Positions 32,827 to 42,877 of a stretch of 64,000 bases of DNA are shown one piece after another. Each line of letters starts with the position of its first letter. Position 1 is the first letter of the stretch. A program made the translations under genes and the position numbers. The stretch covers positions 1,674,001 to 1,738,000 of the forward strand of contig OY970227.1 in the NCBI GenBank assembly GCA_963714055.1. Direction: 5' to 3'. The DNA is from JACDBE01 sp963714055. Lineage in GTDB: Bacteria > Actinomycetota > Acidimicrobiia > Spongiisociales > UBA5794. Below the pieces are notes generated by a model. It had not been told where the DNA came from, made no database searches, and worked only from the letters and a program-made list of their open reading frames with translations.

Positions 32827-34260
32827 TCAACCCTCGATGTTGCTCATCACGTGCTTGATGCGCGTGTAGTCCTCGAAGCCGTACATGGACAGGTCCTTGC
32901 CGTAGCCGGAGTGCTTGAAGCCGCCGTGGGGCATCTCGGCTACGAGGGGGATATGGGTGTTGATCCACACACACCCGAAGTCGAGCCGCTTGGCCATCCG
33001 CATCGCCCGCCCATGGTCCCGGGTCCACACCGATGACGCCAGCCCGTAGCGGACCCCGTTGGCCCAGGCCAGTGCCTGGTCCTCGTCGGTGAAGCGCTGC
33101 ACGGTGATCACCGGGCCGAAGATCTCGCTCTGGCTGGCCTCGTCCTCCTGGACCAGTCCGGAGACCACCGTGGGGGCGTAGAAGAAGCCGGTGTCACCCA
33201 CCCGCTTCCCGCCGGTGTTGAGCACGGCGTGGTCGGGAAGCCGGTCGATGAACCCGGTCACGTGGTCGAGCTGGGTGGGGTTGTTGACCGGGCCGAAGGC
33301 GGCGTCCTCGTCGTCCGGCATGCCGACCGGCGTCCCTTCCGCCTGCTCGGTGAGGGCTGCCACGAAGTCGTCATGGATCCCGGGCCCGGCGAGCACCCGG
33401 GTGGCGGCGGTGCAGTCCTGCCCGGCGTTGTAGTAGCCGGCACCGGCGATGGCCTCAGCAGCGGCGGCGGCGTCGGCGTCGTCGAACACGATCACCGGCG
33501 CCTTGCCACCGAGCTCGAGATGGGTCCGCTTCAGGTCGGCAGCCGCCGAGGTCGCCACCTGCATCCCCGCCCGTACCGAACCGGTGATCGACACCATCTG
33601 CGGGATAGGGTGCTCGATCATCGCCTTGCCGGTGTCCCGGTCGCCGGTGATCACGTTGAGCACCCCCGCCGGGAAGATGCCGGCGGCGAGCTCGGCGAGC
33701 CGGAGCGTGGTCACCGGGGTGGTGTCGCTCGGCTTGAGCACCACGGTGTTGCCCGCGGCGAGCGCCGGGGCGATCTTCCACACCGCCATCATCATGGGGT
33801 AGTTCCAGGGAGTGACCTGGGCGCACACCCCGATCGGCTCGCGGCGGATCATCGAGGTGTGACCTGCCATGTACTCGCCGGCCGACAGCCCTTCGAGGAC
33901 GCGGGCGGCACCGGCGAAGAACCGGATCTGGTCGACCATCGGGGGGATCTCGTCGCCCAACGCCAGGTGGCGGGGCTTGCCGGTGTTGGCGCTCTCCAGG
34001 TCGGCCAGGTTGTCGGCGTCGGCTTCGATGGCATCGGCGAACCTGAGCAGCATCAGTTGCCGCTCGCTCGGCGTCGTGTCCCGCCAGGTCTCGAAGGCGG
34101 TGGCGGCCGCCTGCATCGCCCGGTCGACATCCGCCGCCGACGACACCGGGGCCTCGATGTAGGCGTCCTCGGTGGCCGGGTTCACCACGGGCGCGGTTCG
34201 GTCCTCGGCGGGCTCGACGAAATCGCCGTCGATGAAGTTGCGCAGCGCGGTCGTGGTCAT
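32827..34260 (-). CDS. Aldehyde dehydrogenase (aminobutyraldehyde/betaine-aldehyde type)
   Basis: 477 residues from ATG 34258-34260, with AAAGGGAG upstream. TPWNYPMMMA, general base Glu in LELGGKAPVIVF, nucleophile Cys in AGQDCTAATR and the C-terminal HGGFKHSGYGKDLS are intact. The GQDCTAATR form is typical of gamma-aminobutyraldehyde dehydrogenases. It follows a Gfo/Idh/MocA gene by 14 bp, so here it may oxidise an aldehyde made in sugar breakdown, for example after the DeoC-type cleavage that yields acetaldehyde (inference). Confidence 0.9.
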   Translation of the reverse strand: MTTTALRNFIDGDFVEPAEDRTAPVVNPATEDAYIEAPVSSAADVDRAMQAAATAFETWRDTTPSERQLMLLRFADAIEADADNLADLESANTGKPRHLALGDEIPPMVDQIRFFAGAARVLEGLSAGEYMAGHTSMIRREPIGVCAQVTPWNYPMMMAVWKIAPALAAGNTVVLKPSDTTPVTTLRLAELAAGIFPAGVLNVITGDRDTGKAMIEHPIPQMVSITGSVRAGMQVATSAAADLKRTHLELGGKAPVIVFDDADAAAAAEAIAGAGYYNAGQDCTAATRVLAGPGIHDDFVAALTEQAEGTPVGMPDDEDAAFGPVNNPTQLDHVTGFIDRLPDHAVLNTGGKRVGDTGFFYAPTVVSGLVQEDEASQSEIFGPVITVQRFTDEDQALAWANGVRYGLASSVWTRDHGRAMRMAKRLDFGCVWINTHIPLVAEMPHGGFKHSGYGKDLSMYGFEDYTRIKHVMSNIEG

Positions 34261-34274
34261 GCTCTCCCTTTCGG

Positions 34275-35465
34275 TCACACGATGCGGTCGTGGAACTCGC
34301 CGGTGTCTGGGTCCTTGAGGATCATCTTGCGCCGGCCGTCGGGGAGGACCTCCTCCTTGATGACGGTGTAGCGCTCGAAGGTGGCCGCCGGCTTGGCGAT
34401 GGGCGGGGTCGAATCGCCTCGCCACTCGATGTCGACCGGCTCCCATCGCTTCGAGGCGGCGGAGCGGTACACGGCGTCGATGATCCCGTTCACCACGTAC
34501 CCGTCGTAGAAGGTCTCTCTCGGCTCCGTGCCGGCATCCATGGCGTCGAACATGTCGGCGAACATGTCGGCGTAGCCGAGCTCGACCACCTCGTCCCCCA
34601 CCGGGAAGAGCCACCCCGCCGACGTCTCCGCCTTCTCGGCGACGTAGCCACCGCCGCCACCCGACGTGAACATCTCGTAGCCGGTGCGCAGGAAGTGGTT
34701 GAGCCAGATGGTGCCCTCGGTGCCGGCCACCTCGTCGCGCAGGTCCATCCCGCCCCGGAAGGTCCAGCTCACCTCGAACTGGCCGATGGCGCCCGACTCG
34801 AACCGGATCAGCGCCACCGCGTTGTCCTCGGCTTCGATGGGATGGACGAAGGTGTCGACGACGCCCATCACCTCGACCGGGCGGTTGCCCTTGCCGACGA
34901 AGCAGCGGATGATCTCGATGCAGTGGCATCCGAGGTCGACCACAGCCCCGCCGCCGGCGAGCTCGCCCGACCAGAACCAGGCGCTGTGCGGGCCCGGATG
35001 CGTCTCCCGGGAGCGCACCCAGGTGACGTCGCCGACCGCCCCGCCCTCGACGGCGGCGATCGCCTTGAGCGTCTTCGGGGTGTAGCAGAGGTCCTCGAGG
35101 TACCCGGCGAACACCCCGGCGGCCTCCACCTTGTCGAGGATCCGCTTCGCCTCGTCGGCGGTGCGGGCCAGGGGCTTGGTGCAGAGGACGGCCTTGCCGG
35201 CGTCGGCGGCGAGGTAGATCGCCTCCTCGTGGAGGTGGTTGGGGAGGCCGACCACCACCACATCGGTGTCGGGATGCTCGATCGCCTGGCGCATGTCGGT
35301 CGACGTTGCGGGGATGTCCCAGCGCTCGGCGAAGGCGGCCGCCCGCTCCTCGGTTCGGGAGTACACGACCCCCACCCTGTCACGGCCCCGCTGGCCATGC
35401 AGGGTCATCGTGTAGAAGTCACCGATCAGCCCGGTCCCCAGCATGGTGACGGCGTGCGTCTTCAA
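34275..35465 (-). CDS. Gfo/Idh/MocA family dehydrogenase
   Basis: 396 residues from TTG 35465, chosen for GGAGGG 8 nt upstream and because it opens the Rossmann fold VTMLGTGLIGDFYTMTL. CTKPLART carries the family Lys, and VVDLGCHCIEIIRCFVG corresponds to the HxxD-type active-site region with Cys in place of an expected residue. The C-terminal 60 residues (from about 335) are an unusual extension with no known domain. It pairs with the downstream ALDH. A TATACAAT -10 and a TGTATAGACG operator-like site lie about 35 bp upstream. Confidence 0.9.
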   Translation of the reverse strand: MKTHAVTMLGTGLIGDFYTMTLHGQRGRDRVGVVYSRTEERAAAFAERWDIPATSTDMRQAIEHPDTDVVVVGLPNHLHEEAIYLAADAGKAVLCTKPLARTADEAKRILDKVEAAGVFAGYLEDLCYTPKTLKAIAAVEGGAVGDVTWVRSRETHPGPHSAWFWSGELAGGGAVVDLGCHCIEIIRCFVGKGNRPVEVMGVVDTFVHPIEAEDNAVALIRFESGAIGQFEVSWTFRGGMDLRDEVAGTEGTIWLNHFLRTGYEMFTSGGGGGYVAEKAETSAGWLFPVGDEVVELGYADMFADMFDAMDAGTEPRETFYDGYVVNGIIDAVYRSAASKRWEPVDIEWRGDSTPPIAKPAATFERYTVIKEEVLPDGRRKMILKDPDTGEFHDRIV

Positions 35466-35497
35466 CCGTTTCCCTCCCTCGATCGCCGCGGCCGCCG

Positions 35498-35509
35498 ATT
35501 GTATAGACG
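35498..35509 (-). promoter_or_regulatory. Promoter with operator-like site for the dehydrogenase/ALDH pair
   Basis: On the minus strand TACAAT (35498-35503) is a -10 box; overlapping it, TGTATAGACG (35500-35509) matches TGTCTAGACA at 8 of 10 positions. Repressor binding would cover the -10. Confidence 0.5.
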
Positions 35510-35513
35510 GGAG

Positions 35514-35849
35514 GTGGGGCGGGCGCGACCGTGGGACGGGCTGCACCCGGGTATCACCCGCCAAGTCATCGGTCAGTGGGCCACCGGTGAGGACCGGCCG
35601 CTGCTCACCGACGAGGCGATCGCGCCGTGGCGGGAGTACTCGCCGCTATTCGTCGCCTCGATCGGGACACAAGCCTCGCCGGAACGCCTGGCGCTCGCCG
35701 AGAACTACTTCGTGGCGATCAGGGATAGCGGCGGCGCCGGTTCCGATTCGTCTGGCGGGCGCGATGGGAGCCGCCTGGTTGGCCGGATCGCTGGCTCCGG
35801 GATCCCTCGCTACGACGCTCGTCGGACTTCCACTCGCCTCGTCCGGTAG
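35514..35849 (+). CDS. Hypothetical protein, possibly partial
   Basis: 111 residues if started at GTG 35514. The first 75 residues look coding, with G/C at nearly all third positions and a plausible composition (WDGLHPGITRQVIGQWATGE, then EYSPLFVASIGTQASPERLA). From 35719 it runs antisense over the low-complexity tail of the helicase, so the real end is doubtful and a frameshift before that is possible. I do not recognise the family. It diverges from the dehydrogenase gene and could share its promoter region. Confidence 0.35.
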   Translation: MGRARPWDGLHPGITRQVIGQWATGEDRPLLTDEAIAPWREYSPLFVASIGTQASPERLALAENYFVAIRDSGGAGSDSSGGRDGSRLVGRIAGSGIPRYDARRTSTRLVR

Positions 35850-37182
35850 CGGCGTTGTCACGGTCGGTCGACGCCGAAGAGCGTCGATCGCCGCCGGCGT
35901 CCCGACGCCGAGCCGCATCGGAGCGGTTCCGCCCCTGTCCGCCACGGCGGTTGCGGTCGGCGCCGTCCTGCCTTGGCCGGCCGGCATTGCGGCGCTCGCC
36001 GCGTTCCGGAACCTCGGCGGCGGCATGCGCCGGACGGGCGACCGTTGCGATCAGCGGCGCCCCCAGCGTGTGCAGGTCGACGCGGTCGACGCCTTGGCCG
36101 AGGCCGAGGCTCCGCTGGATCCGCTGCGCCGACCGAACCTGGTCGTGCATCAGTAGCGACACCACGGTGCCGTCGACCCCGGCGCGGCCGGTGCGCCCGG
36201 AGCGGTGGAGGTAGTCCTTCTCGTCGTTGGGCGGGTCGAAGTGCACGACACAGCCGACGGCGTCGACGTGAATGCCTCGGGCGGCCACATCGGTGGCCAC
36301 CAGGGCGCGCACCTCACCGGAGGCGAACCGCTGTAGGGCGCGGTGGCGCTGCGGCTGGGTCCGGTTGCCGTGGATGGCGACTGCCGGCACCCCGTGCTGG
36401 GCGAGCTGGCGGGTGAGCCGATCGGCGCCGTGCTTGGTGCGGCAGAACACGATGGCCGAGTCGTGGCGGGCCACGACCTCGGCGGTGAGGCCGACCTTCC
36501 CGGCGTGCTCGGCATGCCAGAACAGGTGGCGCACCGTCCCCGGCTCGCCCTCGTCGCCGGCCACCTCGAAGCGACGAGGGTCCCGCTGGTACCGGCGGAT
36601 CAGCACGTCGACCACGCCGTCGAGCGTCGCCGAGAACAGGAGAGTCTGCCGATCGTGGGCGGTGAGGTCGAGGATCCGCTTGACCGCGGGGAGGAACCCC
36701 ATGTCGGCCATGCGGTCGGCTTCGTCGACCACGGCGATGTGTACGCCGGAGAGGTCGACGGCACGCTGCTCGATGAGGTCCTCGAGCCGTCCCGGGCAGG
36801 CGACAACGATGTCGGCGCCGCGGTTGAGGGCGGACCGTTGCGGCCCGTAGCCGACACCGCCGTAGATGGTGGTCACCCGACGGCCGGCTGCCGATGCCAG
36901 CGGTGCGAGCTCGCGCCGCACCTGTTCGGCCAGCTCACGGGTGGGCACGAGAACCAGCCCGGAGGGACGGCGAGGGTGTGACGGGCCGACGTTGACCGCC
37001 AGCGGGATGGCGAAGGCCAGGGTCTTGCCCGAGCCGGTGGGGGCGCGTCCGGCGATGTCACGGCCGGCCATGGCGTCAGGGATGGTGGCGGTTTGTATGG
37101 GGAACGGGTCGGTGAGGCCGGCGCGGTCGAGGACGGCGACGACGTCTCCGGGCACGCCGAGATCGGCGAAAGGGGAAGGCAT
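35719..37182 (-). CDS. DEAD-box RNA helicase
   Basis: 487 residues from ATG 37180-37182, with AGGAG 6 nt upstream. Q motif DPFPIQTATIP, motif I APTGSGKT, Ia PTRELAEQ, II DEAD, III SAT, and VI HRSGRTGR are complete. The C-terminal about 110 residues are a basic, low-complexity R/G/N/S tail (RNRRGGQGRNRS) like the RNA-binding tails of RhlE and CsdA. It remodels RNA in ribosome assembly or cold shock. Its 5' side, shared with the next gene, holds a large inverted repeat. Confidence 0.95.
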   Translation of the reverse strand: MPSPFADLGVPGDVVAVLDRAGLTDPFPIQTATIPDAMAGRDIAGRAPTGSGKTLAFAIPLAVNVGPSHPRRPSGLVLVPTRELAEQVRRELAPLASAAGRRVTTIYGGVGYGPQRSALNRGADIVVACPGRLEDLIEQRAVDLSGVHIAVVDEADRMADMGFLPAVKRILDLTAHDRQTLLFSATLDGVVDVLIRRYQRDPRRFEVAGDEGEPGTVRHLFWHAEHAGKVGLTAEVVARHDSAIVFCRTKHGADRLTRQLAQHGVPAVAIHGNRTQPQRHRALQRFASGEVRALVATDVAARGIHVDAVGCVVHFDPPNDEKDYLHRSGRTGRAGVDGTVVSLLMHDQVRSAQRIQRSLGLGQGVDRVDLHTLGAPLIATVARPAHAAAEVPERGERRNAGRPRQDGADRNRRGGQGRNRSDAARRRDAGGDRRSSASTDRDNAATGRGEWKSDERRSEGSRSQRSGQPGGSHRARQTNRNRRRRYP

Positions 37183-37321
37183 GAAGGCTCCTGGTCGAGG
37201 GCGAAGAAGGCCTGCTCGAGTGGATCCGGGAGGATGCCCTGCTGGCCCCGCCGGGGCGGAAGCCTCCGGCGTCGGTAGGGCGAGATGCCCGTACGGGAGG
37301 CATGCTACCAGGGAACGGTGG

Positions 37322-37385
37322 CCTCCCATTCTTTGAGCGAATGACCACACCCAATGGCGTCACTCGCTCAAAGTTCGCTGGGAGG
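37322..37385. repeat. Large imperfect inverted repeat upstream of the helicase gene
   Basis: Outer arms CCTCCCA (37322) and TGGGAGG (37379); inner arms CTTTGAGCGAATGAC (37331-37345) and GTCACTCGCTCAAAG (37359-37373), 14 of 15 pairs plus one wobble, around a 13-nt loop. Lies between two divergent genes, 140 nt from the helicase start, so it could form in the helicase 5' leader. Confidence 0.65.
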
Positions 37386-37412
37386 GGAGGGCGGTCGGCG
37401 CAAGGTGGGTGC

Positions 37413-37418
37413 TACGTT
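37413..37418 (+). promoter_or_regulatory. Leaderless-type -10 box
   Basis: TACGTT, 6 nt before the GTG at 37425. Confidence 0.5.
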
Positions 37419-37424
37419 CGGCGG

Positions 37425-38036
37425 GTGATCGAGATCCTCGGGTACGTCGCCTCCCTCACCGTCGTCATCTCGCTCTCGATGTCGTCGGTGCTCAAGCTGC
37501 GGATGATCGGTCTGGTTGGTTCCTTCCTGTTCTGTATCTACGCACTGCTGGTGGGGGCCTACCCGGTGGCGGCGACCAACGCAGTCATCGTCGGCCTCCA
37601 TGGGTTCCGGCTGTGGCAGTGGTGGACCGACGAGGAGTACTTCTCACTGCTCGAAGTGCAGCCAGACTCGGTTTACCTCAACGAGTACCTCGAGTTCCAC
37701 ACCGACGAGATCGAGAAGTTCCAGCCCGAGTTCGCGCTGCCGATCGGCGCCGACCGGATCGTGGTGTTCGTGTTGCGCGACATGGTCCCGGCGGGAGTCG
37801 TGATCGGTCGCCAGTACGGGGACACGCTGGAGATCGAGCTCGACTACGTCGCCCCCCGATACCGGGACATGGAGCCGGCCCGGTTCCTGTACCGCTCGCC
37901 GCACCGGCTACTCGACGAGCACGGCATCCATCGGGTGGCGGCCGTCGCCACCACCGACCCGCACCGTCGCTACCTGCGCAAGGTCGGTTTCGCCCCGACG
38001 ACCGACGACCGCTGGGAGCTCACCCTGGCTGTGTGA
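37425..38036 (+). CDS. YgjV-like membrane domain joined to an acetyltransferase-like domain
   Basis: 203 residues from GTG 37425. Residues 1-70 contain three membrane helices (ILGYVASLTVVISLSMSSVL, then LVGSFLFCIYALLVGAYPVA and TNAVIVGLHGFRLWQ), matching the YgjV/inner membrane family. Residues 75-203 are soluble and end with HRVAAVATTDPHRRYLRKVG, then FAPTTDDRWEL, like the final helix and strand of a GNAT fold. Acetyl-CoA binding loop is not obvious, so enzymatic activity is uncertain. Function unknown. Confidence 0.8.
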   Translation: MIEILGYVASLTVVISLSMSSVLKLRMIGLVGSFLFCIYALLVGAYPVAATNAVIVGLHGFRLWQWWTDEEYFSLLEVQPDSVYLNEYLEFHTDEIEKFQPEFALPIGADRIVVFVLRDMVPAGVVIGRQYGDTLEIELDYVAPRYRDMEPARFLYRSPHRLLDEHGIHRVAAVATTDPHRRYLRKVGFAPTTDDRWELTLAV

Positions 38037-38100
38037 TCCCAAAGTCCTGTCACAGGCTCCTCGTAGATTCGTCGTCGAAGCCCTGGGCCGGGAGGTCGGC

Positions 38101-38685
38101 GTGACGAGCACGAGGAGTACCGTGGATGGCGCGATGGTCACCATGCAGGACGGCGATCGGGTCCCCATGTCGTGGGACGAGTATCTGGCGCTCCCCGAGG
38201 ACGCCCGTGGCGAGTACGTCGACGGCGAGTTCGTGGTGAGCCCGTCAGCGACCAGGCGCCATCAACGCATCGGAAGGAACGTCGAAGCCCTGCTTCTCGC
38301 CCAGCTGCCACCGGGCATCGACGTGCTGCGCGATTGGGCGTGGAAGGTCGGGCGGGACGAGTTCGTGCCGGACGTGATCGTGTTCGATGCCTCGTCCGAG
38401 GACAACATCCGGTACACGGGGACGCCCTACCTCCTGGTGGAGATACTGTCCACCGATCGAGGCCGAGACCTCGTCCGCAAGGCGCACAAGTACGCCGCCG
38501 GCGGGGTGCCGAGGTACTGGGTGATCGAACCTGAAGGGCCCGATGGCGCCGAGATCATCGTGCACACGCTCAGCCCGCAAGGAGGCGGCTACACCGTCAC
38601 CGGCCCGTACTCGGGCGGCGACGAGGTTGCCCTCGACATCGGCGTCGCCACCCTCACGCTCGTCCCCTTCAACCTGGCCGACTGA
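38101..38685 (+). CDS. Uma2 family (DUF820) putative endonuclease
   Basis: 194 residues from GTG 38101 with GGGAGG just upstream; ATG 38134 is also possible. Motifs of the PD-(D/E)XK Uma2 fold: EYVDGEFVVSPSA (first acidic residue), EFVPDVIVFD (catalytic Asp), LLVEILSTDRGRDLVRKAHKYA (Glu and Lys) and RYWVIEPE. Widely multiplied in cyanobacteria and actinobacteria, role unclear. No transposon or toxin partner sits beside it. Confidence 0.9.
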   Translation: MTSTRSTVDGAMVTMQDGDRVPMSWDEYLALPEDARGEYVDGEFVVSPSATRRHQRIGRNVEALLLAQLPPGIDVLRDWAWKVGRDEFVPDVIVFDASSEDNIRYTGTPYLLVEILSTDRGRDLVRKAHKYAAGGVPRYWVIEPEGPDGAEIIVHTLSPQGGGYTVTGPYSGGDEVALDIGVATLTLVPFNLAD

Positions 38686-38725
38686 CCCGGCCACGACAAC
38701 GCCTTGGGGGGTCGGTCCGCGGTCG

Positions 38726-40919
38726 TCAGCCCCTGAGCGGCCTGCCGTCCTTGGCGGCGGCGCGGAGCAGGTCGGCGGGGGCGTACCGGTCGCCGTGCGC
38801 CTCGGCCAGGGCATCGAGCCTGGCCACGACCTCGGCGGCGCCGAACCGGTCGATGGTGGTGAACGGGCCGCCACGGAACGGCGGGTAGCCCAGCCCGAAG
38901 ACGGCCCCGACGTCCCCGTCGCGGGCGCTGCGGAGGACGCCCTCCTCCAGGCACCGCGCCGCCTCGTTGAGCAGGTGCAGGTAGAGCCGCTCCTGGACCT
39001 GGTCGGTGCGCAGCCCGGCGGCCGGGGTGACCTCGAGCAGGTCGTACACCGACGGGTCAACACCCTGCCGAGCCCCGTCCTCGTACCGGTAGAACCCGCG
39101 GCCGTTCTTGCGCCCCTTGCGGCCGTCGGCCACCAGCCGGGCGAAGCCCTGGCTGGGCGCCATCCGCGAGCCGAACGCCTCCTCCATGATCACGCCGATC
39201 TTGGCTCCGACGTCGATGCCCACCTCGTCGGCCAGGGTCACTGGACCGACCGGGAATCCCCAGCGGGTCATCGCCCGGTCGATGTCCTCGATCCGGACCC
39301 CGTCGGCGAGCAGGTGGCCGACCTCGTTCATGTAGGGGACGAGGATCCGGGAGGTGTAGAAGCCGGGACTGTCGTTGACCACGATCACCGTCTTGCCCTG
39401 GCGCCGGCCCAACTCGACACAGGTGACGGTGACCTCGTCGGCGGTCGTCGGTGCGACCACGACCTCGAGCAGGGGCATCTTCTCCACCGGGGAGAAGTAG
39501 TGCATGCCGATGACGTTGTGCGGCCGGGACGCCGCTTCGGCGATGCGGGCGATCGGGATCGACGACGTGTTGGAGGCGAAGATGGTGTCGGCCCCGGTCA
39601 CCGCCTCGACCTCGGCGAGCACGGCGCGTTTCAGCTCCAGGTCCTCGAACACCGCCTCGATGACCACGTCGGCGTCGTGGAACCCGGACCAGTCGACGGT
39701 CCCGGTGATCAGCTGGGCGGCCTTGTCGGCATCACGATCGTGGAGCCGCCGCCTGGCCACCTGGTCGTCGACCATGCGGTGGACGTGAGCCAGGCCGCGC
39801 CCCACGGCAGCGGCGTCGACCTCCTTCAGGCGGGTGCGGACCCCGGCGTGCAGCGTGTTCACCGCGGCGATGCCGCCGCCCATCAATCCTCCCCCTATCA
39901 CGCCCGACCTTGGCCACCGGGCGGGGCGTGACGTCGCCGGCGACACCAGGGTCGTGCTTGAGCGCCTGGGAGTCGAAGAACACCCCGATCAGCGCCTTGG
40001 CCTCGGGAGACACCACAACCGTGGAGAATTCCGCCAGCTCGGCGGCGTAACCGGCATCCGGTCCCTGCTCGACCCCTGCCTTGACCGCCCGGAGCACGGC
40101 GGCCGGGGCCGGGTAGTTCCCCCCGGTCTCCTCGAGCATCCGCTCCTCGGCCTTGGAGAAGAGCAGCCGGCGCCCGATCGGGTTCTCCTCGAGGGCCAGC
40201 TCCTGCAGGTGCTTGGGCGACAGCCACCCGGTGATCCGCCCGAACGTGGAGCCGGTCGGCGTCTCGTCGGGTCGCCCGATCGCCTGGCGGGCCCGGGTGA
40301 CGGCGACCTCGAGCAGCACCTCCTTCGGGCAGATCTCGTCGACCAGCCCCATCTTGAGGGCACTGCGGGGGCGCACCGACCGCCCGGACATCATCAGGTC
40401 GAGGCCGGCGGCGATGCCGACCAGGTGAGGGAGCCGCTGGGTCCCGCCGCCGCCCGGGATCAGCCCCAGCTTCACCTCGGGCTGGCCGAGCTGGGTCTTC
40501 TTCTCGTCGTCCGAGCAGATGCGGATGCCGCAGGCCATGGCCAGCTCGAGCCCGCCCCCGAGACAGGAGCCATGGATGGCGGCTACCACCGGCTTCCCCA
40601 TGACCGTGTGGAGCCGCTCGATGCGGGCGAACAACCGCTGGCCCTGGCCGAGCGCCTCGCTGGCCGACGTCGGGTCCTGGAACGCCTGCAGCCAGCGGAT
40701 GTCGGCCCCGGCGAGGAAGTTGTCCCGCTTGGCCGAGCCGATGACCAGCGCCTTGATCGACGGCTCGCGTTCCACCTCGGAGACTACGGTGGCCAGGTCG
40801 CCGGCCAGCTCGGGGTTCACCGTGTTGAGAGATTCCCCGGCACGGTCGAGCAGGGCGACGGCGACCCCGTCGTCGACGGTGAGATGGACATGGGTGAGGG
40901 CGAGGTCGGTGGCGGTCAC
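38726..40919 (-). CDS. Fatty-acid oxidation multifunctional protein (FadJ/FadB alpha type), one frameshift
   Basis: About 730 residues across a +1 shift near 39900-39905. N-terminal enoyl-CoA hydratase/isomerase domain: SAKRDNFLAGADIRWL, HGSCLGGGLELAMAC and LGLIPGGGGTQRLP. The central frame ends at PRPVAKVG; removing one base continues VIGGGLMGGGIAAVNTL, the NAD motif of the 3-hydroxyacyl-CoA dehydrogenase domain, followed by NTSSIPIA, GMHYFSPVEKMPLLEVV and NDSPGFYTSRI. It catalyses the middle two steps of beta-oxidation. Starts at GTG 40919, 3 nt after the thiolase stop. Both domains are fully conserved, so a sequencing error is likely. Confidence 0.88.
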
Positions 40920-40922
40920 GGC

Positions 40923-42227
<1,305 letters not shown>

Positions 42228-42285
42228 CTCCGCCACCTCGTTCGCTGTCCGGTGAGGCCCATGTTCGCAGGCTGTGACATTCCCC

Positions 42286-42302
42286 GGGCGGCTTCGCCGC
42301 CC
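42286..42302. promoter_or_regulatory. GC hairpin upstream of the thiolase gene
   Basis: GGGCGGC, TTC, GCCGCCC: perfect 7-bp stem, 60 bp upstream of the thiolase start in the 234-bp divergent gap. TATCCT at about 42400 may be a -10 for the rightward gene. Nothing else stands out in the gap. Confidence 0.3.
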
Positions 42303-42461
42303 CCTCCGGTAGGCGGGGACCCAGCACCGCCGCCGGCCGGGACACACCGAGCACTCCGTGGTCGGGCGCACGTCCGCAGGTGAACCCACCCACGCAGTCG
42401 TATCCTCTCGGCGGCGGGCCGGGCCGGTAGCCCGAACAGGCCGCTTGGAGCGAAGGATCAC

Positions 42462-42856
42462 ATGCATCGCTTCCCGTTCCGATTCGACCCGAAGTTCGCC
42501 GCCGTGCTGCGTGTCGGTGGGATCACCGAGACCAACTCGGGCATCGAGCTGACCGCGGAGACCTTCATCGCCCGGTTCGGACGCTGGGCGGTGGAGACAC
42601 CCACCACCAACCTCGCCCGCTTCGAGGTCACCCGTGACTACCGGTGGTACCGGGCCATCGGTGTGCGCTCGTCGCTGGCAGACCATGGCCTCACCTTCGG
42701 GTCCAATGCCGACGCCGGGGTGTGCGTCTGCTTTCACCAGCCGGTCCCTCGCACCGGGCCGTTGATCTTCGCCGCGCCACACCGCCCTGACCGTCACCGT
42801 CGCCGACGTCGACGGATTGGCGGACGCCCTCCGTGGCTACGGTGTACCCGGCTGAC
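42462..42856 (+). CDS. PH-like hypothetical protein of actinobacteria, one frameshift
   Basis: About 131 residues. ATG 42462 starts MHRFPFRFDPKFAAVLRVGG; the body (ELTAETFIARFGRWAVETPT, then RDYRWYRAIGVRSSLADHG) resembles small PH-like proteins in mycobacteria and relatives. The frame ends badly after PRTGPLIFAA; shifting by one base near 42765-42780 continues HTALTVTVADVDGLADALRG to a stop at 42856, matching the C-terminal strand and helix of those proteins. Function unknown. Confidence 0.6.
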
Positions 42857-42877
42857 CCCGAGACATCTGGAGGATCC

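Noticed and set aside
39895..39910. FadJ-like protein as two separate genes (hydratase and dehydrogenase)
   Set aside because: The second part has no start codon with a ribosome site and begins exactly where the fused family continues in the next frame.
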